Source of the DNA: Streptomyces sp. SLBN-118
GTDB lineage: Bacteria > Actinomycetota > Actinomycetes > Streptomycetales > Streptomycetaceae
Assembly (NCBI RefSeq): GCF_006715635.1
Contig: NZ_VFNP01000002.1
Coordinates: forward strand, 558,001 to 622,000
Length of the DNA stretch: 64,000 nt
Direction: 5' to 3'
Shown here: positions 35,906-44,384 of the stretch, in pieces
Position numbering within the stretch: the stretch's first letter is position 1
How the letters are laid out: each line of letters opens with the position of its first letter
Notes under the pieces: model-generated
Told to the model about the DNA's origin: nothing
Databases searched by the model: none
The model's input: the letters and a program-made list of their open reading frames with translations, nothing else
Made by a program: the position numbers and the translations under genes

Positions 35906-37480
35906 TCAGTTGCGGGCGGCCCCCAGAATGCGTCGTTCGAAGGCCGTGAACGCGGCCTCCTGGCGCCACTCGATCGCCGCCTTCGGACTGGACGCGAGCA
36001 ACTCCGCACAGGCGGTACCCGGTTCGTGCTCCCCCGGAAGTGCGGCGCGGCACTCGCGGACCGGGCGGTAGCGTCCCGGGCTCTGCCACAGACTGCGGCC
36101 CGGCAGGAAGGCGTGGTCGAGCGAGGCGCGGGCCAGATCCTTGAGGTCGCGATAGGAGAGGTCGTACGACTCTGCCGCGCGCCGGTACTCCTCACTGATG
36201 GTGATCCGGGAGACCCCCGCGTCATCGGTGGCGAGCACGACCGGAACACCGCTCCGGCGGTAGAGGGGGAACGGGTGCTCCGGTCCAAAGACGCCGAGGA
36301 TCTGGGCATTGCTGCTGAGCGGAACCTCCACGGCGATACGGCGCTGGGCCATCGTCCGCAGCAGTGCGTCCGCCCCGTCCTCGTGCCGCACATCGACGCC
36401 GTGGCCGATGCGCTCGGCCCGCCCGACGTTCACCGCCTCCCGGATGTGGAAGCGCAGCTCTTCGGGCTTGACCAGGCCGGGGGCCAACTCGCCCGCGTGC
36501 AGGGTGATGTGCGCGCGGGGGTAGACACGGTGGAGATGGTCCAGCATCCGCATGTGCAGGCGGTAGTCTCGCAAGGACACCTCCCCGTCCTCGGGCTGGA
36601 CCAGATTCACCGCGGCGAACCGCGGGTCTCGTTCGGCCAGTTCCATGGCCAGCACCATCTGGGTGAAGACCCGCTCGGGGGCCGAGTTCCGCGACACCTG
36701 CGAGATGAACCGGAACGGCACGGCGCAGCCGGGGTCCGGCCGCGTGGTGCCGCAATGGGCCACGGCGCGGAACTCTTCGAGTCCGAGGTCGGCTTCGGCC
36801 TGTGCCTGCCGTACGACCTGGTCCGTCGCGCCGTCGGCGAGCAGATTGCGGTGCATCCGGGACAGGTCCGCGTCGTAACCCACCTTGTCCGCGAGCACCC
36901 TCGCCCCCTGGCTGTTGGGCGTGATCATCAGCTCTTGGTAGAACTGGTTCTGCCGTGCCACCGTATTGGACACCTCGGCCATCAGCCTGCCGGGATGTCG
37001 CCACGACGCCTCGCCGAACTTTCCGAACGTGGCGAAGAAGTGGTCGTGCCCGGACTCCGCGCCGGGTGTGAAGTCCTGCATCGACCAGGCGCGCAGCACC
37101 ATCAACCGGAAGGCGGCATCGGTGCTCAGCTGCGCTGCGGGCCGGCTGTCGGCCGGGCACGGCGGCGCAACGGCTCGCAGGGTGCCGTTCTCGATGCACA
37201 GGCCGTCCTCGGCGGCGAGTTCCATCAGCAGTTCGGTCGATGCCGCACCCGAGAGGTGGCTGTGCAGGTCGCCGCCCTTGGGCAGCTGCCGGAAGAAGGA
37301 GACCAGTGCCTCCGGCCGGTCGTGGATGCGGTCCAGGTACGCCTCGACGCGGCGCTCGGCGGTTTGCGGCGGGACCGCACCGGCATCGGCTGCGGCGGGC
37401 TGAACGGCCAGCGGCGTCAGCGCCAGGGCGAGCACCACCGACCGCCGGCTCCGCCCGGTACTGCGCATTTTGTTGATCAT
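35906..37480 (-). CDS. Secreted adenosine deaminase-like amidohydrolase
   Basis: 524 residues from the ATG at 37480. Signal peptide GRSRRSVVLALALTPLAVQPAAADA (about residues 7-30). Metal-dependent deaminase motifs in order: KGGDLHSHLSG, THAGE equivalent ITLHAGELAPG, RIGHGVDV, PLSSNAQILGV and LATDDAGVSR, i.e. the full Zn and catalytic His/Glu/Asp set of the ADA/ADGF family. About 500-residue secreted members with an N-terminal extension resemble growth-factor type (ADGF) enzymes, which act on extracellular adenosine or related nucleosides. Ribosome site weak; a start at 37513 is possible. Confidence 0.85.
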   Translation of the reverse strand: MINKMRSTGRSRRSVVLALALTPLAVQPAAADAGAVPPQTAERRVEAYLDRIHDRPEALVSFFRQLPKGGDLHSHLSGAASTELLMELAAEDGLCIENGTLRAVAPPCPADSRPAAQLSTDAAFRLMVLRAWSMQDFTPGAESGHDHFFATFGKFGEASWRHPGRLMAEVSNTVARQNQFYQELMITPNSQGARVLADKVGYDADLSRMHRNLLADGATDQVVRQAQAEADLGLEEFRAVAHCGTTRPDPGCAVPFRFISQVSRNSAPERVFTQMVLAMELAERDPRFAAVNLVQPEDGEVSLRDYRLHMRMLDHLHRVYPRAHITLHAGELAPGLVKPEELRFHIREAVNVGRAERIGHGVDVRHEDGADALLRTMAQRRIAVEVPLSSNAQILGVFGPEHPFPLYRRSGVPVVLATDDAGVSRITISEEYRRAAESYDLSYRDLKDLARASLDHAFLPGRSLWQSPGRYRPVRECRAALPGEHEPGTACAELLASSPKAAIEWRQEAAFTAFERRILGAARN

Positions 37481-37640
37481 GGAGGCATGGTGGCCGCTCC
37501 CCCGCCGAACCACCTCGCCGACAGGCCGGACTCACCTGAAGACGACCACCGCTACGGCTGAATCCCGACCGGGCGGTCACGGCCGTGACTGCTCCGGCAT
37601 GCTCCGGGACCTTCGGCTCACAGGCTCCGGGACCTTCGTC

Positions 37641-38258
37641 TCACAGGTCCTGGGTCCGGCCGGACATACCGGGTTCCGCTTCCTCCCACTCCCGCTCCCA
37701 CTGCGCGTACCTTCGGCGGTCCAGGAAGTAGACGAAACCCTTCCACGACACGTAGCAGGCTCCGCTCACTCCGGCGCCGGTGACAATCGCCGTCAGCCAG
37801 CCCGCGAGAACTGCCTCCGAGGAGGTCGTCGGCGGCACCCTGGTCGCGGTGCCGTCCGGCCGCACCCAGATCTGTATCGCGGAGCCGGCGGGGGTGCCCG
37901 GGTCGACCCTGACCTTCGCCGTGCGCACGACGCCGTCAAGCTGCTTCCACTGGACCTGTGCCGCCATGGGATCGTCCCCCCGGGCCGCCGCCTTGCGCGT
38001 ACCCGCGTCGGCGGCCAGACGTGCCTCGACCATGTACGAGGCCGCAGCCTCCTGGACCTTGTGCATCTCGGACTGGTGAACGGCGAGCCCCACCACGGTT
38101 GCCACCCCCGGCACCGCGCCGAGGGACAGCACCACCGCGGAGGCGCCGACCCACCGCTGCACGCGGTCCGACCTGCGGCGCAGAGGATTTCCGCGCGGTG
38201 TCCCGCGCTCCGGCTCCGAATGCGTGCCCCGCCCCCGGCCGGGCAGATCTGCAGTCAT
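37641..38258 (-). CDS. Rv1733c-like membrane protein
   Basis: 205 residues: a polar Arg-rich N-terminus, helix 1 (VGASAVVLSLGAVPGVATVVGLAV, about 37-60), a soluble extracytoplasmic domain with VQWKQLDGVVRTAKVRVDPGTPAGS and IQIWVRPDGTATRVP, helix 2 (AVLAGWLTAIVTGAGVSGACYVSW), and the C-terminal R-R-x-x-x-W-x-x-E-W. This two-helix pattern with D-G and a tail W-E-x-E-W is the Rv1733c family of actinobacterial membrane proteins of unknown function. GAGG lies ahead of the ATG at 38258. Confidence 0.8.
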   Translation of the reverse strand: MTADLPGRGRGTHSEPERGTPRGNPLRRRSDRVQRWVGASAVVLSLGAVPGVATVVGLAVHQSEMHKVQEAAASYMVEARLAADAGTRKAAARGDDPMAAQVQWKQLDGVVRTAKVRVDPGTPAGSAIQIWVRPDGTATRVPPTTSSEAVLAGWLTAIVTGAGVSGACYVSWKGFVYFLDRRRYAQWEREWEEAEPGMSGRTQDL

Positions 38259-38412
38259 GGCCTGACCTCGCTCACTCGAAGGACCGAGCCGGCGTCCGCT
38301 CGCCCGGTGCCCACGGTGACTGATTCGTCCCACCTCCAGCATGAGCCCAGCGGGCCTCGTTCGACAGCCGGTCGGCCCCTGCTTCCAACAGAAATTCACG
38401 GCAGGCCCCGGA

Positions 38413-38435
38413 TGGGTGGACCCTGAAGACAGGAC
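38413..38435 (+). promoter_or_regulatory. Conserved element upstream of DUF1876 gene (copy 2)
   Basis: Matches the element at 7235-7257 at 21 of 23 positions (TGGGTGGACCCTGAAG then ACAGGAC), 72 bases before the ATG at 38485. Confidence 0.5.
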
Positions 38436-38484
38436 ATCCGCAGCGGCGGCCCACTGCGGCCGGCTGCCGTCGAGGAGGAAGGCC

Positions 38485-38781
38485 ATGACGACACGGACCC
38501 TGGAGTGGAAGGTCAGCCTGTACCTGTTCGAGGAGGACGGGACGACGAAGGCGCGGGTGGTGCTGGACACCGGCACCTCGACGATCACGGGCCACGGGAC
38601 CGCCCGATGCAGCACCGAGGACCCGGATGTCCCCGAGATCGGCGACGAGCTTGCCGCAGGCAGGGCGTTCAAGGACCTCGCTGCGCAGCTGACGCGGATC
38701 GCGGACCGCGATCTGGAGAGCGTGGGCGCCGGTGGCGGTGAGCACCTCGCGCCTCCGTACGCCTGGACAACGGCTCTTTAG
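38485..38781 (+). CDS. DUF1876 domain protein (paralogue 2)
   Basis: 98 residues, MTTRTLEWKVSLYLFEEDGTTKARVVLDTG, about two-thirds identical by eye to the protein at 7301 across its length, including the TITGHGTARCSTEDPDVPEIGDELAAGRAFKDLA core. GAGGAGG is seven bases upstream. The two genes share upstream sequence as well as protein sequence, so they arose by duplication that included the promoter or leader. Confidence 0.85.
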   Translation: MTTRTLEWKVSLYLFEEDGTTKARVVLDTGTSTITGHGTARCSTEDPDVPEIGDELAAGRAFKDLAAQLTRIADRDLESVGAGGGEHLAPPYAWTTAL

Positions 38782-38970
38782 GTGAGGAGCCGCATGCCCC
38801 CTGGCCATGGAGCAGCCCCTGGTGATTCCATGGAGTGGCCGGGAAGGACCCGCACGAGACGCGGAGGAGCGGCCGGCAGCCGAGCCGCGCACCGCGCAAT
38901 CAGGATCCGCGAGAAGCGGATAGGGCCCTTCCCGACGTCATGCCCGGTACGGAACGCCCGTGGGGCCTGG

Positions 38971-39090
38971 TCAGGCGGTGTGCAGGGTCAGTCCGTACCG
39001 GCCGAGGATTTCGTTGACCGGCTGGTACCAGGTCTCGCCTCCGCCGCTTCAGTTGCCCCAGCCGCCGGAGGTCACGCCCTGCGTCACCAC
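38971..39090 (-). pseudogene. Remnant of a streptogrisin-like S1 serine protease with TGA at a Cys position
   Basis: The frame reads TQGVTSGGWGN, TGA, SGGGETWYQPVNEILGRYGL and ends TLHTA at 38971. In secreted S1 proteases of Streptomyces this C-terminal segment is GVTSGGSGNC-x-x-GG-x-T-x-x-QPVNEIL-x-x-YGL, so the TGA at 39049-39051 replaces TGC for the disulfide Cys. Upstream (to about 39291) the frame stays open but the catalytic GDSGG and His regions are not recognisable. The rest of 38782-39320 shows no gene I can support. Confidence 0.7.
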
Positions 39091-39320
39091 GACGCGCAGT
39101 CGTCGCCTTGGCCCCCTCCGCCGTGGGACGGTGGACCTCTCGGTGGCGGGTCGGAGCCCGACCCTTGCCAGGCCGAACGTGCCCGCAATGAATTGGGCCC
39201 CGACACCACCGCGCGCACCCGTGGCGCAAGTGTCAGACTCGAAGAACGGCGTTCCGCAGAGCTGCGCTCGGAGGCAGCCGTGTTCTTTCACCTTCTCCCA
39301 CCGTCAGTAAGGCATGCGCC

Positions 39321-39620
39321 ATGACCTGGGCATCGTGGACCACCACCGGAATCTACGCGGGACCCGGCGGCGTCCTCACCGAGGAAGTCGGCGTGATCAA
39401 AGGAGACGTGACCGTCCACACCACCTGGTCGGCGGACGGCCAGGCTCAGATCGCCGTTCAGTACAGCGGGGCGACGGACTGGTTCACCATGGCCGGAAGC
39501 CCGGTGCCCTGCCCGTCCGAACAGGCCAGCCGCACCCTCCACCAGGCCATTGTCGACGCCGTGCGCGAGGGAACCGAGGCCCCCGCCACCGCCGCCCACG
39601 GAACGGCTCCGCCACCCTGA
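39321..39620 (+). CDS. Conserved small hypothetical protein
   Basis: 99 residues, MTWASWTTTGIYAGPGGVLTEEVGVIKGDVTVHTTWSADG, ending in a Pro/Ala-rich tail. Third codon positions are nearly all G or C, and the TT-x-G-I-Y-x-G-P-G-G-V and ATDWFTMAGSPV strings look like a conserved single-domain actinobacterial protein. No signal peptide or membrane segment. I do not recognise the family. The 200 bases after it hold nothing clear until the operator pair at 39821. Confidence 0.6.
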   Translation: MTWASWTTTGIYAGPGGVLTEEVGVIKGDVTVHTTWSADGQAQIAVQYSGATDWFTMAGSPVPCPSEQASRTLHQAIVDAVREGTEAPATAAHGTAPPP

Positions 39621-39820
39621 ACGCATACACCTGGCACCCTTGGCGCGGCCCTGTCACGATGACAGTCCGGCCAAGTCCCAGTCTCAGGACCGAGCCAGGC
39701 CATACCGATCCCCCGCCGAGCGCCACTACGCGGCGGGCTCGGACCATGGATCCGGCTGCGGTCGTGAAGCGGCCCCTGAGTTGCCCCTACGCCTCGCCGG
39801 TCGAGCCGCCGCCCCACATT

Positions 39821-39869
39821 TCGTCGCATTGACGATAAGCAGCTTCACCTTATATCGTCGGTACGACGA
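39821..39869 (+). promoter_or_regulatory. SPFH operon promoter bracketed by twin operators
   Basis: TCGTC-GCATT-GACGA (39821-39835) and TCGTC-GGTAC-GACGA (39855-39869) have identical arms and 5-bp spacers with centres 34 bp apart. Between and overlapping them lie TTGACG (39829-39834) and TATATC (39851-39856), a good -35/-10 pair with 16-bp spacing. A dimeric repressor on both sites would cover the whole promoter. GGGGAGG and the ATG at 39885 follow. Confidence 0.7.
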
Positions 39870-39884
39870 AAAGGGGAGGTTGTC

Positions 39885-40895
39885 ATGGCCGACATCATCA
39901 GGCGCTTCGGCTGGCGTCATCTTCGCTCCGCACCCACCGCCCATGTCCGCCATCACCGTCGGGGCCGCCTCGTCCACGACGAGCCCGGGCTGAGCTTCTG
40001 GTACCGCCCGCTCACGGCCGCCCTGTGCGAAGTGCCGGTCGACGACCGGGAACTGGCCATGGCCTTCCACGCCCGTACCTCCGACTTCCAGGACGTCACG
40101 GTTCAGGCGACTGTGACGTACCGGATCGGCGATCCGGCCACCGCGGCCGCTCGGCTGGACTTCTCCATCGACCCGGACACCGGCGTCTGGCGCAGCGCCC
40201 CGCTGGAGCAGATCTCCACCCTGCTCACCGAGACGGCGCAGCAGCACGCACTCGATGTGCTGGCCCGTACACCGCTGGCCGCGGCGCTGGCCGACGGCGT
40301 CGCGTCCGTACGGGGGCGGATCGCCGAGGGACTGGCGGCGGAGCCCCGGCTGGAGGCCACCGGCATCGCGGTGGTCGCCGTGCGCGTCGTCGCACTGCGT
40401 CCCGAGCCCGAGGTCGAGCGCGCACTGCGCACTCCGGCGCGGGAGCAGATCCAGCAGGAGGCCGACCGCGCAACGTACGAACGACGGGCCGTCGCGGTCG
40501 AGCGGGAGCGCACCATCGCGGAGAACGAGCTCGCCAGCAAGATCGAACTGGCCCGCCGCGAGGAGCAGTTGGTAGAGCAGCGCGGCACCAACGCCCGCCG
40601 CGAGGCCGAGGAGAGCGCCGCGGCCGACGGCGTACGGGCCGAGGCAGAGGCCGCCCGCACGATACGGCTGGCCAAGGCCGAGGCCGTGGCGGCACGCGAG
40701 GTCGGCGAGGCACGGGCCCAGGCGCAGGCCGCCTGGCTGCGGGTGCACGCCGACGTCGACGCCGCCACACTGCACGCGCTGACCGGCACCCGGCTCGCCG
40801 AGAACCTGCCCCGGATCGAAAGCCTCACCGTGTCGCCCGACGTCCTGACCGGCCTGCTGGCCAGGCTCGGCCGCCCCGACGGGGACCGGGGATGA
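39885..40895 (+). CDS. SPFH/Band 7 (slipin/flotillin-like) protein
   Basis: 336 residues. The SPFH domain spans about residues 18-190 (GLSFWYRPLTAALCEVPVDDRELAM, FQDVTVQATVTYRIGDPATA) followed by a long coiled coil (QQEADRATYERRAVAVERERTIAENELASKIELARREEQL). It lacks an obvious N-terminal membrane hairpin, so membrane association would be peripheral. SPFH proteins assemble into rings or membrane scaffolds. The next gene's ATG overlaps its stop (ATGA), making a tight two-gene unit with an NAD-kinase-fold protein; the pairing is the main functional clue. Confidence 0.85.
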   Translation: MADIIRRFGWRHLRSAPTAHVRHHRRGRLVHDEPGLSFWYRPLTAALCEVPVDDRELAMAFHARTSDFQDVTVQATVTYRIGDPATAAARLDFSIDPDTGVWRSAPLEQISTLLTETAQQHALDVLARTPLAAALADGVASVRGRIAEGLAAEPRLEATGIAVVAVRVVALRPEPEVERALRTPAREQIQQEADRATYERRAVAVERERTIAENELASKIELARREEQLVEQRGTNARREAEESAAADGVRAEAEAARTIRLAKAEAVAAREVGEARAQAQAAWLRVHADVDAATLHALTGTRLAENLPRIESLTVSPDVLTGLLARLGRPDGDRG

Positions 40896-41791
40896 GCCTC
40901 GCACCTCGGGCGGTTCTCGTGCACCGGACCACCGAGTACGAGGAGTTGCTCGCCCGCCACGGCACGCACGGCCAGGCCGGGTTCTTCCTCTCCTCGCGGG
41001 GCCGCGGCATCGAGGAGGTGGCCGAGCGCCACCACCGTGCGCGGCGCACCCTCGCCCAGGTGGCGGCGGCGGTTCCGCTTCAGTGGCGGCAGGCACGGGT
41101 TGAGCGGATGGACCTCGACCGCTTTCTGTTCGCACCCGAAGACGTGGTGGTCGTGGTCGGACAGGACGGGCTGGTCGCCAACGCGGCCAAGTATCTGTCC
41201 GGCCAGCCCGTGATCGGGATCGACGCCGATCCGGGCCGCAACCCGGGCGTCCTGGTCCGCCACCGGGCCGGCGACGCGTCCAGACTGCTCACCGCCGCCG
41301 CTTCCCCCAGGTGCGCGGCGGACGAGCTCACCATGGTGGAGGCGGTGGCCGACGACACCCAGCGCCTTCTGGCCCTCAACGAGATCTATCTCGGCCCGCG
41401 GGGCCACCAGACGGCTCGCTACCGCATCGGGCACAACGACGAGGCGGCACCCGGCGAGGCGCAGGCGTCCTCGGGCGTCCTGGTCGGCACCGGCACGGGT
41501 GCGACCGGGTGGCTGCGGTCGCTGTGGCAGGAGCGGGCCAGCACGCTGACACTTCCCGGTCCCGCCGATCCGGGGCTCATCTGGTTCGTACGCGAGGCGT
41601 GGCCCTCCCCCACCACCGGCACCTCCTTCGTGGAGGGAACACTTCAACGCGCCGAGCAGCTCAGGCTCGTTGTCGAATCCGACCGGCTGGTCGCCTTCGG
41701 CGACGGAATCGAGACCGACGCGCTGGAGGTGACCTGGGGTCAGACTGTCCGGCTCGGTGTCGCGGACACCACGCTGCGTCTGCTGCTCTGA
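40892..41791 (+). CDS. NAD-kinase-fold protein with altered nucleotide motif
   Basis: 299 residues, coupled to the SPFH gene. The C-terminal SSGVLVGTGTGATGWLRSL corresponds to the NAD kinase (ATP-NAD kinase) NAD-binding loop, and RFLFAPEDVVVVVGQDGLVANAAKYLSGQPVIGID aligns with the catalytic GGDGT region. There, GGDGT is replaced by GQDGL, so the aspartate is kept but flanking residues differ. It may be a divergent kinase or a nucleotide sensor rather than housekeeping NAD kinase. Followed by a weak hairpin. Confidence 0.75.
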   Translation: MSLAPRAVLVHRTTEYEELLARHGTHGQAGFFLSSRGRGIEEVAERHHRARRTLAQVAAAVPLQWRQARVERMDLDRFLFAPEDVVVVVGQDGLVANAAKYLSGQPVIGIDADPGRNPGVLVRHRAGDASRLLTAAASPRCAADELTMVEAVADDTQRLLALNEIYLGPRGHQTARYRIGHNDEAAPGEAQASSGVLVGTGTGATGWLRSLWQERASTLTLPGPADPGLIWFVREAWPSPTTGTSFVEGTLQRAEQLRLVVESDRLVAFGDGIETDALEVTWGQTVRLGVADTTLRLLL

Positions 41792-41797
41792 CCGCGA

Positions 41798-41840
41798 CGC
41801 TCGCGCGGATCCGCGGCTCCCGCAGGGAAACACGCGAGCG
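41798..41840. terminator. Hairpin between the NAD-kinase-like and glycosylase genes
   Basis: CGCTCGCG (41798-41805) and CGCGAGCG (41833-41840), 8-bp perfect arms with a 27-base loop, between two convergent genes. Confidence 0.4.
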
Positions 41841-41851
41841 GTCCTGTCCTC

Positions 41852-42634
41852 CTACGGACTCAGGCCCGCGAGGTCGGCGGCGTGCCGGAAGACGTCGACG
41901 AGCATGGGCTGGGTCAGCCGCCCCGTGAAGGTGTTCTGCTGGCTCGGGTGGTAACAGCCGAGCAGGTGCAGCTCCCGCCCGGCGCCGGAGCTCGGCAGCA
42001 TCACCTGGACGCCGTGTCCGAACACGGGGCGGGGCCGCGGCAGTTGCCATCCCGCCTGGTCCAGCACCGGCAACACCGCCTGCCAGCCGAAGGCTCCCAG
42101 GACGACCACCGCGCGCAGGGTAGGCCTCAGCAGCTCCAGCTCCCTCGCCAGCCACGGCCGGCAGGTGTCCCGTTCACCGGGCGTGGGCCTGTTCTGCGGC
42201 GGAGCGCAATGGACGGGTGCGGCGAGCCGCACGCCGTGCAGTTCCAGGCCGTCGCCACGGTGTGTGGAGGTCGGCTGGGACGCCAGCCCCACGGCATGGA
42301 GGGCCTTGAAGAGGAAGTCGCCGGAGGCGTCCCCGGTGAAGATCCGGCCCGTGCGGTTGCCGCCGTGCGCCGCGGGCGCCAGACCGACCACCGCAAGTGC
42401 CGCGTCCGGCGGGCCGAAGCCCGGGACCGGCCTGCCCCAGTACTCCCACTCCTGGAACGCCCGGCGCTTGGTGACGGCGATGTCCTCGCGCCAGGCCACG
42501 AGCCTCGGGCACGCACGGCACTGAGTGACGACGGCGTCCAGCTCGGCGATTCCGCGGCAGCCCGGGGCGCCGCGCGCGGGAAAGTCGCGGTCGTCGGGCA
42601 GGGGCGGCGGACCTGCCGCGTCATGCGTGTCCAT
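41852..42634 (-). CDS. Uracil-DNA glycosylase, family 5 (UdgB)
   Basis: 260 residues. Motif A GLAPAAHGGNRTGRIFTGD (family 5 has no Asp/Asn activating water here; A-H-G-G-N is characteristic) and the later HPSQQNTFTGR correspond to the two active-site motifs. C39-x2-C42 and C143-x14-C158 supply a 4Fe-4S cluster. It removes uracil and other deaminated bases (ethenocytosine, hypoxanthine) from DNA in base excision repair. A GCACGG-rich simple sequence lies just upstream (42648-42680). Confidence 0.9.
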   Translation of the reverse strand: MDTHDAAGPPPLPDDRDFPARGAPGCRGIAELDAVVTQCRACPRLVAWREDIAVTKRRAFQEWEYWGRPVPGFGPPDAALAVVGLAPAAHGGNRTGRIFTGDASGDFLFKALHAVGLASQPTSTHRGDGLELHGVRLAAPVHCAPPQNRPTPGERDTCRPWLARELELLRPTLRAVVVLGAFGWQAVLPVLDQAGWQLPRPRPVFGHGVQVMLPSSGAGRELHLLGCYHPSQQNTFTGRLTQPMLVDVFRHAADLAGLSP

Positions 42635-42726
42635 GAGGTCACGCTAGTGCGGGCACGGGCACGGGCACGGCACGGGTGCCGGACGGGCGAAACGCGCGGC
42701 CCGTCCGAACACCCGGCCCCGCGGGG

Positions 42727-43587
42727 TCATCCGTGGGACGAGCCCTCATCCGTCTTGCCGACATCGGGCCCCGTGCCCTCCACCGGCGCCTGCGCCGCGG
42801 CCGGATCCAGGATGCGCATCAGGAAGTTCTTGGTCCGCTCGTGCTGCGGATCGCCCACGACCTGCTCGGCCGGACCCTGTTCGACGATCACTCCGCCGTC
42901 CATGAACACGACCCGGTCGGCGACCTCGCGGGCGAAGCTCATCTCGTGCGTGACGACCATCATCGTCATGCCCTCGGCGGCCAGCAGCCGCATGACCGAG
43001 AGCACATCGCCGACCAGTTCGGGGTCGAGCGCCGAGGTCGGCTCGTCGAAGAGCATCACCTCGGGGCCCATCGACAGTGCCCGTGCGATCGCCACCCGCT
43101 GCTGCTGCCCGCCCGACAGCTGCGCCGGAAAGGCCTCGGCCTTGTCGGCCAGCCCCACCCGGTCGAGGTTCTCCCTTGCCACGGCCTCGGCCTTCGCTTT
43201 GTCCCGGCCCAGCACGCGGCGCTGCGGCAGCGTGAGGTTCTCCGTCACATTCACGTGCGGGAACAGGTTGAACTGCTGAAAGACCATGCCGATACGGCGG
43301 CGTACCGCGTCGATGTCCACATCGAGGTCGGTGACTTCCGTGCCACCGACGAAGACCTGGCCCGACGTGGGCTCCTCCAGGAGGTTCACACAGCGCAGCA
43401 GCGTCGACTTGCCTGATCCCGAAGGACCGATGACACAGACCACCTCACCCCGGGCGACGTCCAGGTCGATGCCGCGGAGCACCTCGTTGTCCCCGAACGA
43501 CTTGTGCAGGCCCCGGATCTCGATCTCCGCGCGGCCTTCGCGCATGCTCTCCACCGTCTCCGTCTTCTGTGACATCGGATTGGTCAC
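42727..43587 (-). CDS. Polar amino-acid ABC transporter ATPase (GlnQ-like)
   Basis: 286 residues. Walker [20 protein letters not shown]-loop [12 protein letters not shown], signature [15 protein letters not shown], Walker [17 protein letters not shown] and switch [15 protein letters not shown] are those of the polar amino-acid (GlnQ/HisP) subgroup. N- and C-termini carry extra polar tails. The GTG at 43587 overlaps the permease stop (GTGA), so all three importer genes are coupled in order binding protein, permease, ATPase. Confidence 0.92.
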   Translation of the reverse strand: MTNPMSQKTETVESMREGRAEIEIRGLHKSFGDNEVLRGIDLDVARGEVVCVIGPSGSGKSTLLRCVNLLEEPTSGQVFVGGTEVTDLDVDIDAVRRRIGMVFQQFNLFPHVNVTENLTLPQRRVLGRDKAKAEAVARENLDRVGLADKAEAFPAQLSGGQQQRVAIARALSMGPEVMLFDEPTSALDPELVGDVLSVMRLLAAEGMTMMVVTHEMSFAREVADRVVFMDGGVIVEQGPAEQVVGDPQHERTKNFLMRILDPAAAQAPVEGTGPDVGKTDEGSSHG

Positions 43588-44384
43588 CTGGCCTTCTCGG
43601 CGCCGGCCTCCAGGCGGCGCACCACGATGCTCAGCGGCACGGTCACAAGGAGGTAGCAGAGCCCGGCGACCAGGATGGGGGTGGAGTTGGCGGTCTGGCT
43701 GGCCAGGTCCCTGCCGAACTTGGTCAGCTCCCGCTCCTCCAGTGTGACGCCGAGGAACAGCACCAGTGAGGAGTCCTTGAACAGCAGGACGAGCTCGTTC
43801 GTCAGCGGTGGGATGACGATACGGAAGGCCTGCGGGATGATCACCGACACCATGGCCCTGGCATGCGAGAAACCCAGCGAACGCGCGGCCTCCATCTGCC
43901 CCTTGGGCACCGCCTGGATGCCCGCGCGAATCGTTTCTGCCATATAGGCGGCGGCGACCAGTCCAAGACCGAGGGCGACCTTGCCGTACGTACCGCCGGG
44001 AATCTGTGTCCCGGGGAAGGCCAGCGGCACCGCCACGCCCACGAAGATGAAGATCAGCAGGGCGGGCAGGCCCCGGAAGAACTCGATGTAGACCGTGGCG
44101 ACCCAGCGGTAGGGCGCGACCGACGAGAGCCGCATCAGCGCCACGATCAGGCCGAGCACCAGGCCGAAGGCGAACCCGGAGAGCGTGTAGACCACCGTGT
44201 TGCGCAGCGCGGTGGTGATGATGTCCGGGAAGAGCTCCTTGGCCAGGTCCTTCTGCGCGAACTGGTTCTGCAGCCGGTCCCAGTCGGCCAGGAAGCCGAT
44301 CACCACGATCACCGCGACGAACACGGCGTACTGGATGCCCTGCGACACCCGGCGCCGCTGGCGCCTGGTCAGCCGAGACGTCAC
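43584..44384 (-). CDS. Polar amino-acid ABC permease
   Basis: 266 residues from the GTG at 44384, chosen because it overlaps the binding-protein stop as GTGA (the open frame reaches 44414). Five or six helices with [42 protein letters not shown] and the HisM/GlnP EAA region [33 protein letters not shown]. Only one permease gene is present, so it probably works as a homodimer. Residues 1-20 are Arg-rich and cytoplasmic. Confidence 0.88.
   Translation of the reverse strand: MTSRLTRRQRRRVSQGIQYAVFVAVIVVIGFLADWDRLQNQFAQKDLAKELFPDIITTALRNTVVYTLSGFAFGLVLGLIVALMRLSSVAPYRWVATVYIEFFRGLPALLIFIFVGVAVPLAFPGTQIPGGTYGKVALGLGLVAAAYMAETIRAGIQAVPKGQMEAARSLGFSHARAMVSVIIPQAFRIVIPPLTNELVLLFKDSSLVLFLGVTLEERELTKFGRDLASQTANSTPILVAGLCYLLVTVPLSIVVRRLEAGAEKAR

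Noticed and set aside
38850..39050. Prophage or integrative element at the fragment-rich patch
   Set aside because: No integrase, att-like direct repeats or tRNA were seen near 34-39 kb; gene decay alone explains it.
38782..39324. 180-codon plus-strand frame after the second DUF1876 gene
   Set aside because: Arg/Ala/Pro-rich without motifs, crosses the minus-strand protease remnant and ends at the start of the next gene.
42648..42680. Short GCACGG-type repeats before the glycosylase gene
   Set aside because: Only about five imprecise units of simple sequence; no CRISPR-like spacing or palindromes.
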